Part shown: piece after piece, positions 25,011 through 33,829 of the stretch
How positions within the stretch are numbered: position 1 is the stretch's first letter
How the letters are laid out: every line of letters begins with the position of its first letter
From: Halorussus halobius
GTDB lineage: Archaea > Halobacteriota > Halobacteria > Halobacteriales > Haladaptataceae
NCBI RefSeq assembly: GCF_004765805.1
Contig: NZ_SBIU01000004.1
Coordinates: 372,001 to 436,000, forward strand
Length of the DNA stretch: 64,000 nt
Reading direction: 5' to 3'
Made by a program: the position numbers and the translations under genes
The notes under the pieces: model-generated
Seen by the model: only the letters and a program-made list of their open reading frames with translations
Told to the model about the DNA's origin: nothing
The model's database searches: none

Positions 25011-28000
25011 TCAGGCTTTATCGGGGGCATCCTTAATCTTAATTTCTATCTCCACACCGTATTCCTCTTTCGCCTTTTCCTCCATCCCTTCTATAAATTC
25101 TTTCTTCCTATTGTCTGTCACATCTAACCCTCTCACAACATACACTAATGTATCTCCATCCATACTTTTATAACTAGTACTTGAATCCAGTTTCTTATTG
25201 ACATCCTGATATTGACTTACACCTAATTGATGCCATTTTTGGTCTTTTACTTCGATAATGTTGCCATTTTCAAGTACAATATCTAGTTCGCCTTTTTCAC
25301 CAGCGCTACCAACATCAGTACTCAGCCGTCCGATTCGGTCTGCTCCTATTTCATTAGCAACCCGTGCTTCGTAAATAGGACCGCCTACGTCATCTTGCTT
25401 GGCAATATCTTGAACTATACCTTTAGATCCACTCTTGTGTTTAACAGCCATATAATCAGTAGCAAACTGGTTAACTTTCTCAATAGAAACATCCCCTTCT
25501 GAGAATTCTCTAGCGAGATTACGTCGTGCTTCTCGTGAATATTTGCCATCTATCCCCAATATATTCTCAAGACTATCATACCTAATTTTAGCGATTAAAT
25601 TAGCTCCCTTACCATTGGCGTCTTCCAATAGTTTTGTCGCTTCTACTCTCTTGGTAGATCCTAATGAATCAAAGCGCTGGATAGCATTTTGAATATCTCC
25701 AGTAGAAACTCGAAGAGTATCGGATCGCCAAGCTTCAGCAATTGCATCCTGAGCATCTGCATCGACTTGAATCAGTCGCTCAAACGAGTCAGAGTCGAGT
25801 GTGGCCGCTAATCGAAGCCCAGCAGGTCCGGTTTCAGCGACGAACCGTTCTGCGGCCGCCTCACTAACGTCGGTCTCATCGATTTTCTTGTAGAACCGAC
25901 CAACCCCGACATCTGCTCGCCGAACTGCTGTAGTGTACTCCAACAGTTCTTCCTCACTCAGTTGTGTACAGCCACCGCCAGCCCGCTTGAATGTCCCAAC
26001 GCTACACGTCTTTCGGAACATCCGCCGGACACTCTCACTGTCCATCTGACGTAGCATCTCAGCACCATCCTCCCCATGCTGTGCAAGGAACCGCGTTACT
26101 CGCTTCTGCTCGACGTCCGAGAGGTCGGCACTATCCACCTCAGCCGTTTGCTGAAGCTTCCACAGCCGATACGTTGCCCCCGCCGACTTCGCCCGCTCCA
26201 GCAATGGCCCCGCCGCTTTCGTTCCCCCTTCAGCTAACCCGGTGGCTACGCGTGCCTTTCCACGGTCGTAGGGTGCCTTGAGCCGCATCGCGGTCTGTCC
26301 GGCGCGCGTCGATTTGGCGACGTCCTCGATGGTCTCGACATAGTTCGTACTCTTGAGCGCTTTCGTGATCTGGCCACCGTACACTGCTTTCGTGATGAAG
26401 CCGGTCGCGTAGCCAGTATACCACGCACGCCGATACTCGGTGTACTCGCTGGTCCCTTTCGTGAACGGGTTGTTCACCTGCTGTTTGGTTTCGAGGGTTG
26501 ATTTGAACGCCTCGATGAACATGTCGAGGACGCCGGACTTGTCAAGTATCTTGACGAGTTGGCGGAGCCCGGTGACGAAGTTGAGGAGCGCGTCCGGATT
26601 AGCGGCGAACTCTTCGATTGCTTTTAAGCTACTGCCGATGCTGGCATCGAAGCCCGAACAGACGCCGTACCCGGAATTTGTCTGGTTATTTATATAATTG
26701 TAACTGTCGGTCCGCGACTTTGCTTTCAATCCACAGTCGTTCGCGCGTTGGACGAGCGAATGCGTATTTTTGTTGCCGTGCTTGTCGGTCGCAGTCGCTT
26801 CGACGTTGGTTCCGATCTGATCCTCTAAACCGGAGACAATCAGTTGACTCGGCTCCGTAAACGACCCGTTGTGACGGCTAAACTCCGCCGATGGAGTCGC
26901 GCTGTACTGAACGTCGCCGTTTTTCGTAACTGTCGTTTTCGCAACGTCACTCGGGTCTGCAGTGTAGTAGACGGCGACGTACTGGATTTTCGTGAAGTTC
27001 TCTTGGAAGCGGTAGCCGTATTTCGCCGGTCGAATATCCGGCCCGCGATAGTCGTGCAGTGTCGGATCTGCACCGAAGTCGCGCTCGCGGCCGTCTTCGA
27101 GGCCGTCCCCGTCGCTGTCGGGATTCTCGGGATCGGTCTTGTACAGCCACTCTTGGCGGTCCGAGAGACCGTCCTCGTCGGTGTCGTATGCGAGCGGGCT
27201 ACTGCTCACTGATTTGCGACTCAGATGCTCGCGCTTGTCCGAGCCTGATTGTCCGTTGAGATACTTCCGGGACGCCTCCGGACTCCGCGTTACCGCCGTT
27301 TCGAACCCGCCTTCGACCTCCTGCTCGTCGCTCAGACCGTCGCCGTCGGTGTCCCGAACCGTCGGATTGCTCACCAGCGCGTAGTACTCCCGCCCGTGGA
27401 CCTGCTTGCGCGGCCCGATCTCCTCGCTGTCGTTTAGCCCGTCGCCGTCGGTGTCCGCGAGATACGGGTCGGTGTCGAGACACTGGCCTCTGCCGTCCCA
27501 GAGGCCACAGCTCCCGCGCTCGACGCTGTCGTAGAGCCCGTCGCCGTCGGTGTCGTAGCCGATCTTGAGCGCGTCGATTTCGAAGGTCGCGCGGCCGACC
27601 GTCACGACCCGAATCGTGACCTGCTCGCCCGCGAACTGCGAGAGGTCCTCCTCGACCGCTTCGAACTCGCCGCGGTCGCCCTCGCCGCCGGGGATGATGC
27701 CGGTCGCCTCGACCGTCGAGTTGTTTGCGGTGCGAGCGACGTGCGAGCGGTCTTCGCCGTAGACGCGGACGCGCTGGCTGTCGGGACCGACGACCACGAG
27801 TTCGGCGACCGACCGGTCGCTGATGGCCTCGGCTGTAGCGATGGTGCCGAGGGTGACGGTCTCGGCGTCGCGGAGCGTGACGGTGCGTTCGAGGCTCGAC
27901 TCCTGTGGACAGCCGTTTTGCTTCCAGCCGGGGAACTGCGGGCAGTCGTCGTTCAGGTTCTTCGTCCCGTCGCCGTCGTCGTCGACCGGACAACCGTCCG

Positions 28001-31000
28001 ACCCGGTACCAGCCTCGGTCGGACAGTCGTCGAAGTAGTCGTTGTACTGGTCGCCGTCGGTGTTCTTGGCGCAGCCGTTGTCCTTGAGACCGGGCGTATT
28101 CGGACACTCGTCGTAGTAGTCGCGCGTGCCGTCGTCGTCGCTGTCGCTTGGACAGCCGTCCCCTGCCCCGGCTTCGTTCGGACAGTCGTCTTCGTGGTCG
28201 ACTGTTCCGTCGTCGTCGCTGTCTATCGGACACCCGTCGGAACCGAGGCCGTATTCGTACGGGCAGTCGTCGTACCGGTCCCACTCGCCGTCGCCGTCCG
28301 AATCCTCCTTCGGGTCCGGGTTCGAGACCTCTTCTTCGGTGGTCGTCTCTTCGGTGGTCGTCTCTTCGGTGGTCTCGTCACCACACTCTCCGTCACAGGA
28401 CCCGCCGCCCTTCGGATTATCGTGCTTCGGTGGACCGACCTGCGCGTCGTACTGACTGTCGGAGCTACCGTCGGTCTCGGTCGGTTCGGCGGTGGTAGTC
28501 GCATCGGGGGGAGTAGTCCGTTCGGTAGTGACGGTCGTCTCGGATTGGTCGGGAGTAGTCGAACGCCCGACGTCGGTGGGGTTGGTGGTAGAATGCTCGG
28601 TACCGGTAGTGGTCGTCGCCGCCGCGACCGAAGCCTCGACGGTCGTGGTCTCGGTAGTCGTTACAGTAGTAGTGGTTGCGGTAGTAGTGGTAGTGGTCGC
28701 CGTAGTCGTCTGAACGGAGGTCGCTCGCTCCGATGTGGTCCGTGTCCTCGCAGCGTCGGTCGTCGCGTTCGCGTCCGGCGCGCGAGTCGTCGAGGAGTTC
28801 GCTGCCGACTGACGACGCTCGGATTTCGTCCGGTTGGACGGGGTCGTCCAGTTGCGTGGGTCGGGGCGGTCGGTCGAGCCGACGCCGACCACCGACGAAC
28901 GGTCGGCGGTGTCCCCGCCGCTGGCGGTGTCGAGCGACGCCGTCGCACTGACCGTCGCGGTCGAGACCTCGCCATCCTGCGACCAGTTGGCGAGGTCGCC
29001 GAAGTCGTCGCTTCGGGACCACTTCGTGGGCCGGGAGCGGTCGAACTGCGCCTCCCACGCGTCGGTCGAGATGACCGTGTACGTCGAGAAGTGGGGCGTC
29101 TCGGCCGTCACCGTGTCGTTGGTGGTGTCGACCGTCGAGTTCTCGACGGCGACGAACGTCTGGAGCGTCTCGTTGTAGCGGTAGGCGTCGAGCGTCGATT
29201 CGTTCGCGTCGCTGACCGTCGACCCGTCGTACGGCAGGGTGATAGTCGCCGTCGAGAAGTTCCGGCTGGTCTCGAACTCGTAGGTCTCGCTCGCCGTGAC
29301 GGTGTCGACGCTCCGAGTCTCCAGGACCGGTTCCGAGCTGTTGTCGACCGACACCGTGTCCGCGACGTTGCCCTCGCCGGTGATGGACATCGAGACGCCG
29401 GTCTGCTCGTCGGCCGAACTCGTCGTGAACGTCTCGTTGCCGTCCAGGGTCCCGTCGCCGTCGGTGTCCGCCACCGTCGGGTCCGTCGAGAGGTTCACCT
29501 CCTCGCTGTCGTTCAACCCGTCGCCGTCGGTGTCGCCTGTCAGCGGGTTCGTCTCGTAAGTCTCCAGCTCTTCGCTGTCGTTCAATCCGTCGCCGTCGGT
29601 GTCCGACTGGTTCAGATGCGTTCCGACCGTCCGTTCGCGGGCCGTCGAGAGCCCGTCTCCGTCGAAGTCCTCGGCGGCGTCGCTCACCGAGTCGTCGTCC
29701 GTGTCGGTCGAACGCGGCGACAGCAGACTGGACTGGACCTCGTAGCCGTCGCCGAGGCCGTCGCCGTCCGTGTCGTCGTCGTAGGGGTCGGTCCCCAGCG
29801 CGTACTCGTAGTAGGTGGCGACGCCGTCTCCGTCGAAGTCCTCCGAGCCGTCGCTGACGTTGTTGCCCGCCTCATTGGTGGCTGTGCGCCCCGAGTCGCT
29901 GTCGGCCGCAAGTGGATTCGTGAGCGTCCGATTCAACTCCGTGCTGTCGTTCAGCCGGTCGCTGTCCGTGTCCGAGGCGTTCGGGTCGGTGCCGTACTGG
30001 TGGACCTCCGGGCCGTCTCGGATGGTGTCGGTGTCGGTGTCGACGTTCAGCGGGTCGGTCGAGTACGTGTGAATCTCAGGACCGTCTTCGAGGCCGTCGC
30101 TGTCCGTGTCCACTGTGAGAGGACCGGTCCCGTTGACGACTTCCGGGCCGTCACGGAGACCGTCGTCGTCCGTGTCAGCGACCAGCGGGTCGGTTCCGTG
30201 GACGTTCACCTCGACCCCGTCCGAGAGCCCGTCCCCGTCGGTGTCAGCGACCAGCGGGTCGGTTCCGTGGACGTTCACCTCGACCCCGTCCGAGAGCCCG
30301 TCCCCGTCAGTGTCCGCCGTCAACGGCTTCGTCCCGTAGGTCCAGACTTCGGCCCCGTCCTCCAGACCGTCGTCGTCCGTGTCGGTCGCGTTCGGGGCCG
30401 TTCCGTAGCTATCGACTTCGACGCCGTCGGTGAGGTTATCGCCGTCGGTGTCCGCGACGTGGGGGTCGGTGTCGTGGGTCTGCTCGCGCTGGTTGTCCAA
30501 TCCGTCGCCCTCGAAGTCCTCGCTGGCGTCGGGGGTCCCGTCCCCGTCGGTGTCGGTCGCGTTCGGGTCCAGCCGGTCGGAGTCCAACTCGAAGCCGTCG
30601 CGTAGCCGGTCGCCGTCGGTGTCCGGGTCGAGCGGATCGAGCGCCGCGTCGAACTCCTCGGCGTTACTCGCGCCGTCTCGGTCCAAGTCCTCCGCGCCGT
30701 CCCGTCGCCCGTCGTCGCTCTCGTCGCGCGCAGTCCGGTTCGAGTCGCTGTCCGGGTCGTCCGGCCACAGCCCCACGACCGTCTCGTTGCCGTCCGTCAC
30801 CCTATCGCCGTCAGTGTCGGCCGCCAGCGGGTCGGTGCCATACTGGTTGATCTCGGTTCCGTCCGACAGGCTGTCGCCGTCGCTGTGGGCCGCCAGCGGG
30901 TCCGTCCCGTACTCGGTGACCTCCTCGCCGTCGGTGAGGTTGTCGCCGTCGGTGTCAGCGACCAGCGGTTCGGTGCCGTGGTCGTGGACTTCGGGACCGT

Positions 31001-33002
31001 CTTCGAGGCCGTCGCCGTCGGTGTCGGGGTCGTTCGGGTCGGTGCCGTTCTGGCGGACTTCAGCCGCGTCGTCGAGACCGTCGCCGTCGGTGTCGACCGC
31101 ATTCGGGTCGGTGTCGTACTCGTGGAGTTCCGTGCTGTCGTTGAGACCGTCACGGTCGCTGTCGGGCTCGTTCGGATCGGTGTCGTGCTTTTCGACTTCG
31201 GCGGCGTCGCTCACCCCGTCGCCGTCGGTGTCGACCGCATTCGGGTCGGTATCGTATCGGTGAACTTCGGCGTCGTCCCCGAGGCCGTCGCCGTCGGTGT
31301 CGACCGCATTCGGGTCGGTGTACTGGAAGTGGACTTCCGCCGCGTCTCCCAGCCCGTCGCCGTCGCTGTCGGGGTCGTTCGGGTTGGTGTCGTAGCGGTA
31401 TAACTCCTCCTGGTCGTCCAGTCCATCGCCGTCCGTGTCGATTCCGGTCGGGTCGGTCCCGAGTTGGAGTTCGGCGTCGTCGGCCAATCCGTCGCCGTCG
31501 GTGTCGTTGCTCGCCGGGTCGGTGCCGTGCTGACTAACTTCGACCCCGTCGGGGATGCCGTCGCCGTCCGAGTTGTTGTCCAAGGGGTCGCTCCCGTACC
31601 TCGTGGTCTCGTTGTCCAACAGCCCGTCGCCGTCGGTGTCCGGGTCGAGCGGATCGGTGTCGTACTCCGCGAGTTCTGCGCCGTCGGTGAGGCCGTCGCC
31701 ATCGGTGTCCGGGTCATCGAGCGCAGTACCGAGGGCCTGCTCGCGCAGGTTGGACAGTCCGTCGCCGTCGAGGTCACCGTCGGCGTCGTCCGTGGCGTTG
31801 TGGGTAGCGGTGCTATTGGCCTGCACGGGACTGAGGCCATCGGCGCGAATCTCGACGCCATCGCTGAGACCGTCGCCGTCAGTGTCGGGTTGGAAGGGGT
31901 CCGAGGAGACTCGTTGTTCGGCCGCCGTGGTGGCGTTGTCGGCGTCGAAATCTTCCCGGCCGTCGCGGACGCCGTCGTCGGCCTCGTCGCTGTCGGTTCG
32001 AGCGGCGTCGCTGTCGGCGTCGAGCGGGTCGGTGACGGTGACCGACTGTTCGTAGCTCGCGCGGAGACCATCGCCGTCGAGTCGCAGGACCGAGGTGTCG
32101 CGCTGAACGAACGACGCGTTCGTTTTGGGAGGCGCAGCGCCGACGGTCGTCGCGTTGACCTCGATTCGGTGGGGTGCGTCGGTCAGAGAGAGATTCGCCG
32201 TAAACGTGGCGTTGTGGCCCGGTGCGGTCGGCGTCGAGACCGATACCGGTTGCGAGTCACCGTCGACGGTCACGGTGACGTTGGCGTGGCGCGTGCGAGC
32301 GTCGGATACCACGCCACGGAGCGTGTACGTGTAGCGGCCGTCGCGGAGCGGGTCCTGCCGGGTTGTGAGCCGCACTTGCGGGTCGAGGGCGCGGTCCAGC
32401 AGGGCGACCGCGCGCTGGGCCGCCAGCCAGCTCGTGTTGTACGCGTCGATGGCCGCGACGTACCGGTCGTTCGTGCGGAGGCGTTTGCCGCGCGCGAGCG
32501 CGTCTCGCGCGGTCGAGATCCGGCTCTCGACGGTCGTGGCGAGCGTCTCGTTCACCGAGGAGGCGAGTCGTTTGACCCGGATGAGGTCGGCGAGCGTGGT
32601 GTTGGCGGCGCGATGGTCGGCAACGGCGAGCAGGCGAGCGGCGGTCGGCGTCGAGTTCTGGACGGCGGCGGCCACCTCGCGGTCGGTCGTGAAGACGTCG
32701 GCGCTCTCCGGCCGGTTCGGTCTAGAGGTAGCTAGCGTCGCGTTGAGCCTAACGAGGACGTCGTCGGGAGCGTTCGCCCGGACGAGCCGGTCGACGGCGG
32801 CCGCTTTGAGTTGGCTGGCGTTCAACGAAGAGAGTTGAGACGCTGCCCCGGTCGCGGCGTCGGTCGGCGACTGGGCCTCGGACGAGGACGCGGCTGCTGG
32901 AATGGAAGGAGGGTTCGAAGGCCGGACCGTATCCAGCGGGAGAGCCGCCGTCACGACGAGAATAGAAAATATAACTGCAATCTTCTGGCGAGATAATCCC
33001 AT
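25011..33002 (-). CDS. Giant secreted polymorphic toxin with DxDxDG-repeat stalk and PD-(D/E)XK nuclease tip
   Basis: 2663 aa. Sec-type signal peptide (KIAVIFSILVVTAALP, residues 5-20); Ala/Thr-rich helical N-terminal region to about 360; about 33 thrombospondin-3-like calcium repeats (DTDGDGLxDGxEV, 22-23 aa each) at about 365-1190; a beta domain; a Thr-rich, probably glycosylated segment at about 1420-1510; five Cys-bearing repeats (DSDDDGTVDHEDDCP type) at 1565-1705; more DGD repeats to 1970; a helical pre-toxin region with hydrophobic stretches to about 2400; and a tip with GELDIV-x7-IIEVK (D2574, E2584, K2586), a PD-(D/E)XK nuclease signature. The last 700 bases are sharply AT-richer. 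The TATA at 33028-33035 favours the ATG at 33002 over 33014. Toxicity and contact delivery are inferred. Confidence 0.78.
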   Translation of the reverse strand: MGLSRQKIAVIFSILVVTAALPLDTVRPSNPPSIPAAASSSEAQSPTDAATGAASQLSSLNASQLKAAAVDRLVRANAPDDVLVRLNATLATSRPNRPESADVFTTDREVAAAVQNSTPTAARLLAVADHRAANTTLADLIRVKRLASSVNETLATTVESRISTARDALARGKRLRTNDRYVAAIDAYNTSWLAAQRAVALLDRALDPQVRLTTRQDPLRDGRYTYTLRGVVSDARTRHANVTVTVDGDSQPVSVSTPTAPGHNATFTANLSLTDAPHRIEVNATTVGAAPPKTNASFVQRDTSVLRLDGDGLRASYEQSVTVTDPLDADSDAARTDSDEADDGVRDGREDFDADNATTAAEQRVSSDPFQPDTDGDGLSDGVEIRADGLSPVQANSTATHNATDDADGDLDGDGLSNLREQALGTALDDPDTDGDGLTDGAELAEYDTDPLDPDTDGDGLLDNETTRYGSDPLDNNSDGDGIPDGVEVSQHGTDPASNDTDGDGLADDAELQLGTDPTGIDTDGDGLDDQEELYRYDTNPNDPDSDGDGLGDAAEVHFQYTDPNAVDTDGDGLGDDAEVHRYDTDPNAVDTDGDGVSDAAEVEKHDTDPNEPDSDRDGLNDSTELHEYDTDPNAVDTDGDGLDDAAEVRQNGTDPNDPDTDGDGLEDGPEVHDHGTEPLVADTDGDNLTDGEEVTEYGTDPLAAHSDGDSLSDGTEINQYGTDPLAADTDGDRVTDGNETVVGLWPDDPDSDSNRTARDESDDGRRDGAEDLDRDGASNAEEFDAALDPLDPDTDGDRLRDGFELDSDRLDPNATDTDGDGTPDASEDFEGDGLDNQREQTHDTDPHVADTDGDNLTDGVEVDSYGTAPNATDTDDDGLEDGAEVWTYGTKPLTADTDGDGLSDGVEVNVHGTDPLVADTDGDGLSDGVEVNVHGTDPLVADTDDDGLRDGPEVVNGTGPLTVDTDSDGLEDGPEIHTYSTDPLNVDTDTDTIRDGPEVHQYGTDPNASDTDSDRLNDSTELNRTLTNPLAADSDSGRTATNEAGNNVSDGSEDFDGDGVATYYEYALGTDPYDDDTDGDGLGDGYEVQSSLLSPRSTDTDDDSVSDAAEDFDGDGLSTARERTVGTHLNQSDTDGDGLNDSEELETYETNPLTGDTDGDGLNDSEEVNLSTDPTVADTDGDGTLDGNETFTTSSADEQTGVSMSITGEGNVADTVSVDNSSEPVLETRSVDTVTASETYEFETSRNFSTATITLPYDGSTVSDANESTLDAYRYNETLQTFVAVENSTVDTTNDTVTAETPHFSTYTVISTDAWEAQFDRSRPTKWSRSDDFGDLANWSQDGEVSTATVSATASLDTASGGDTADRSSVVGVGSTDRPDPRNWTTPSNRTKSERRQSAANSSTTRAPDANATTDAARTRTTSERATSVQTTTATTTTTTATTTTVTTTETTTVEASVAAATTTTGTEHSTTNPTDVGRSTTPDQSETTVTTERTTPPDATTTAEPTETDGSSDSQYDAQVGPPKHDNPKGGGSCDGECGDETTEETTTEETTTEEEVSNPDPKEDSDGDGEWDRYDDCPYEYGLGSDGCPIDSDDDGTVDHEDDCPNEAGAGDGCPSDSDDDGTRDYYDECPNTPGLKDNGCAKNTDGDQYNDYFDDCPTEAGTGSDGCPVDDDGDGTKNLNDDCPQFPGWKQNGCPQESSLERTVTLRDAETVTLGTIATAEAISDRSVAELVVVGPDSQRVRVYGEDRSHVARTANNSTVEATGIIPGGEGDRGEFEAVEEDLSQFAGEQVTIRVVTVGRATFEIDALKIGYDTDGDGLYDSVERGSCGLWDGRGQCLDTDPYLADTDGDGLNDSEEIGPRKQVHGREYYALVSNPTVRDTDGDGLSDEQEVEGGFETAVTRSPEASRKYLNGQSGSDKREHLSRKSVSSSPLAYDTDEDGLSDRQEWLYKTDPENPDSDGDGLEDGRERDFGADPTLHDYRGPDIRPAKYGYRFQENFTKIQYVAVYYTADPSDVAKTTVTKNGDVQYSATPSAEFSRHNGSFTEPSQLIVSGLEDQIGTNVEATATDKHGNKNTHSLVQRANDCGLKAKSRTDSYNYINNQTNSGYGVCSGFDASIGSSLKAIEEFAANPDALLNFVTGLRQLVKILDKSGVLDMFIEAFKSTLETKQQVNNPFTKGTSEYTEYRRAWYTGYATGFITKAVYGGQITKALKSTNYVETIEDVAKSTRAGQTAMRLKAPYDRGKARVATGLAEGGTKAAGPLLERAKSAGATYRLWKLQQTAEVDSADLSDVEQKRVTRFLAQHGEDGAEMLRQMDSESVRRMFRKTCSVGTFKRAGGGCTQLSEEELLEYTTAVRRADVGVGRFYKKIDETDVSEAAAERFVAETGPAGLRLAATLDSDSFERLIQVDADAQDAIAEAWRSDTLRVSTGDIQNAIQRFDSLGSTKRVEATKLLEDANGKGANLIAKIRYDSLENILGIDGKYSREARRNLAREFSEGDVSIEKVNQFATDYMAVKHKSGSKGIVQDIAKQDDVGGPIYEARVANEIGADRIGRLSTDVGSAGEKGELDIVLENGNIIEVKDQKWHQLGVSQYQDVNKKLDSSTSYKSMDGDTLVYVVRGLDVTDNRKKEFIEGMEEKAKEEYGVEIEIKIKDAPDKA
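29440..31900 (-). repeat. DxDxDG calcium-binding repeat array (about 33 units of 66-69 nt)
   Basis: On the plus strand the phrase CCGTCGCCGTCGGTGTC recurs every 66-69 bases. Each unit encodes DTDGDGLxDGxEVxxYGTDPxxx; a few units are longer where a DFDGDG element is inserted. Such repeats bind calcium in thrombospondin and in haloarchaeal surface proteins and make a stiff stalk. Confidence 0.9.
30172..30309 (-). repeat. Recent exact 69-nt tandem duplication inside the repeat array
   Basis: Positions 30172-30240 and 30241-30309 differ at one base only (the last). Both encode the same 23-residue unit with SDGVEVNVHGTDPLV. The other units of the array differ from each other at many positions, so this pair is a young expansion. 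Confidence 0.9.
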
Positions 33003-33027
33003 TTTTGGATACATTAAATATATATAC

Positions 33028-33035
33028 TATTTAAA
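33028..33035 (-). promoter_or_regulatory. TATA box of the toxin operon
   Basis: The minus strand reads TTTAAATA, 26-33 nt before the ATG at 33002, inside a strongly AT-rich stretch (33011-33040). This spacing gives a leaderless message from 33002, so the alternative ATG at 33014 would lie too close. Confidence 0.6.
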
Positions 33036-33040
33036 TTTTT

Positions 33041-33362
33041 CTGGCGGGTAAGTATGGCACGGCGAGTGGTCGTACTGTCGCGGAACGCTCGAACGAAAGG
33101 TCGACGGACACGACCACTTCTCGATTCGGGGTGACGATGCAATGGCGGTCTACAGGCGTCGGGAGAGCGACCCGCCCGACTACGAGTAATTCTACAACAA
33201 CCGATGGCGGGCGAACGAATCCCTCGACGAAAAGACGCGGGTCGGGGCGGTGCAGACGGGACAGTGCCAGCCGCCGAAAACTGGCCACAGACTCACCTTC
33301 GCATGGAGCCAGCTAATCGAACACTGCACCGAGCGAGCCCTCGCAACCCGCTTCCGCCCCGA
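33041..33362. other. Intergenic region with a possible gene remnant
   Basis: Beyond the toxin promoter no complete gene is seen. On the plus strand one frame reads WHGEWSYCRGTLERKVDG and ends at TAA near 33188, then reopens directly; it lacks a start codon. This may be a decayed coding remnant but no family could be recognised. Confidence 0.35.
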
Positions 33363-33770
33363 CTACACGTCCTCGGCCAGCGCGTCGAGCGCCCGCTCCA
33401 GTTCGCCCCGGCGCTTCCACGCCGCGATTCGGTCCGAGAGCGCCGACACCGGGAGCCCGAGGCTGACCGACGAGCGTGCGGTCACGCGGCTCCCCTCGTC
33501 CTCGGGGTCGACCGAGAGCGTCGTCTCCATCGATTCGAAGGGGCCGCCGTCGCTACGCTGGCGGTAAAACAGGCCGTCGCGGCGCTCCTCGAAGTCGAGT
33601 TGCATGGTCAACCCCGTCGCGCCGGCGGTCACGGTCCAGCCGTCGTCGGTTTCTTCGACGTCGTACACCTGGAAGCTCCCCTCGTACTCGACCACGGACG
33701 CGGGCGTGAGCGCGCGCTCGACCACTGCGGGCGGCGCGGACACGAACGTCGAGACTTCGACCTCGCGCAT
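33363..33770 (-). CDS. SRPBCC-fold (polyketide cyclase/START-like) protein
   Basis: 135-aa protein with the helix-grip fold. It starts MREVEVSTFVSAPPAVVERAL, the usual START/CoxG opening, followed by strands EGSFQVYDVEETDDGWTV and FEERRDGLFYRQRSD and a C-terminal helix AAWKRRGELERALDALAED. The ATG at 33770 begins at the family's first conserved strand; longer frames upstream are arginine-rich shadows. It lies 59 nt downstream of a small membrane protein gene and may be co-transcribed. Ligand unknown. Confidence 0.8.
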   Translation of the reverse strand: MREVEVSTFVSAPPAVVERALTPASVVEYEGSFQVYDVEETDDGWTVTAGATGLTMQLDFEERRDGLFYRQRSDGGPFESMETTLSVDPEDEGSRVTARSSVSLGLPVSALSDRIAAWKRRGELERALDALAEDV

Positions 33771-33829
33771 CGTCGGCCATACGCAGGGCGACCCGAAAGG
33801 GTTACGGTCGACTGGCGGCGAGCGCGGAG

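Noticed and set aside
28480..28740. Microsatellite-like GTAGTGGT tract as an independent repeat element
   Set aside because: It is in frame within the toxin gene and encodes the Thr-rich segment; codon structure explains it.
27741..30605. 954-codon plus-strand open frame opposite the toxin repeats
   Set aside because: Its repetitive Val/Gly/Arg composition is the antisense image of the DxDxDG array; no start signal or family feature.
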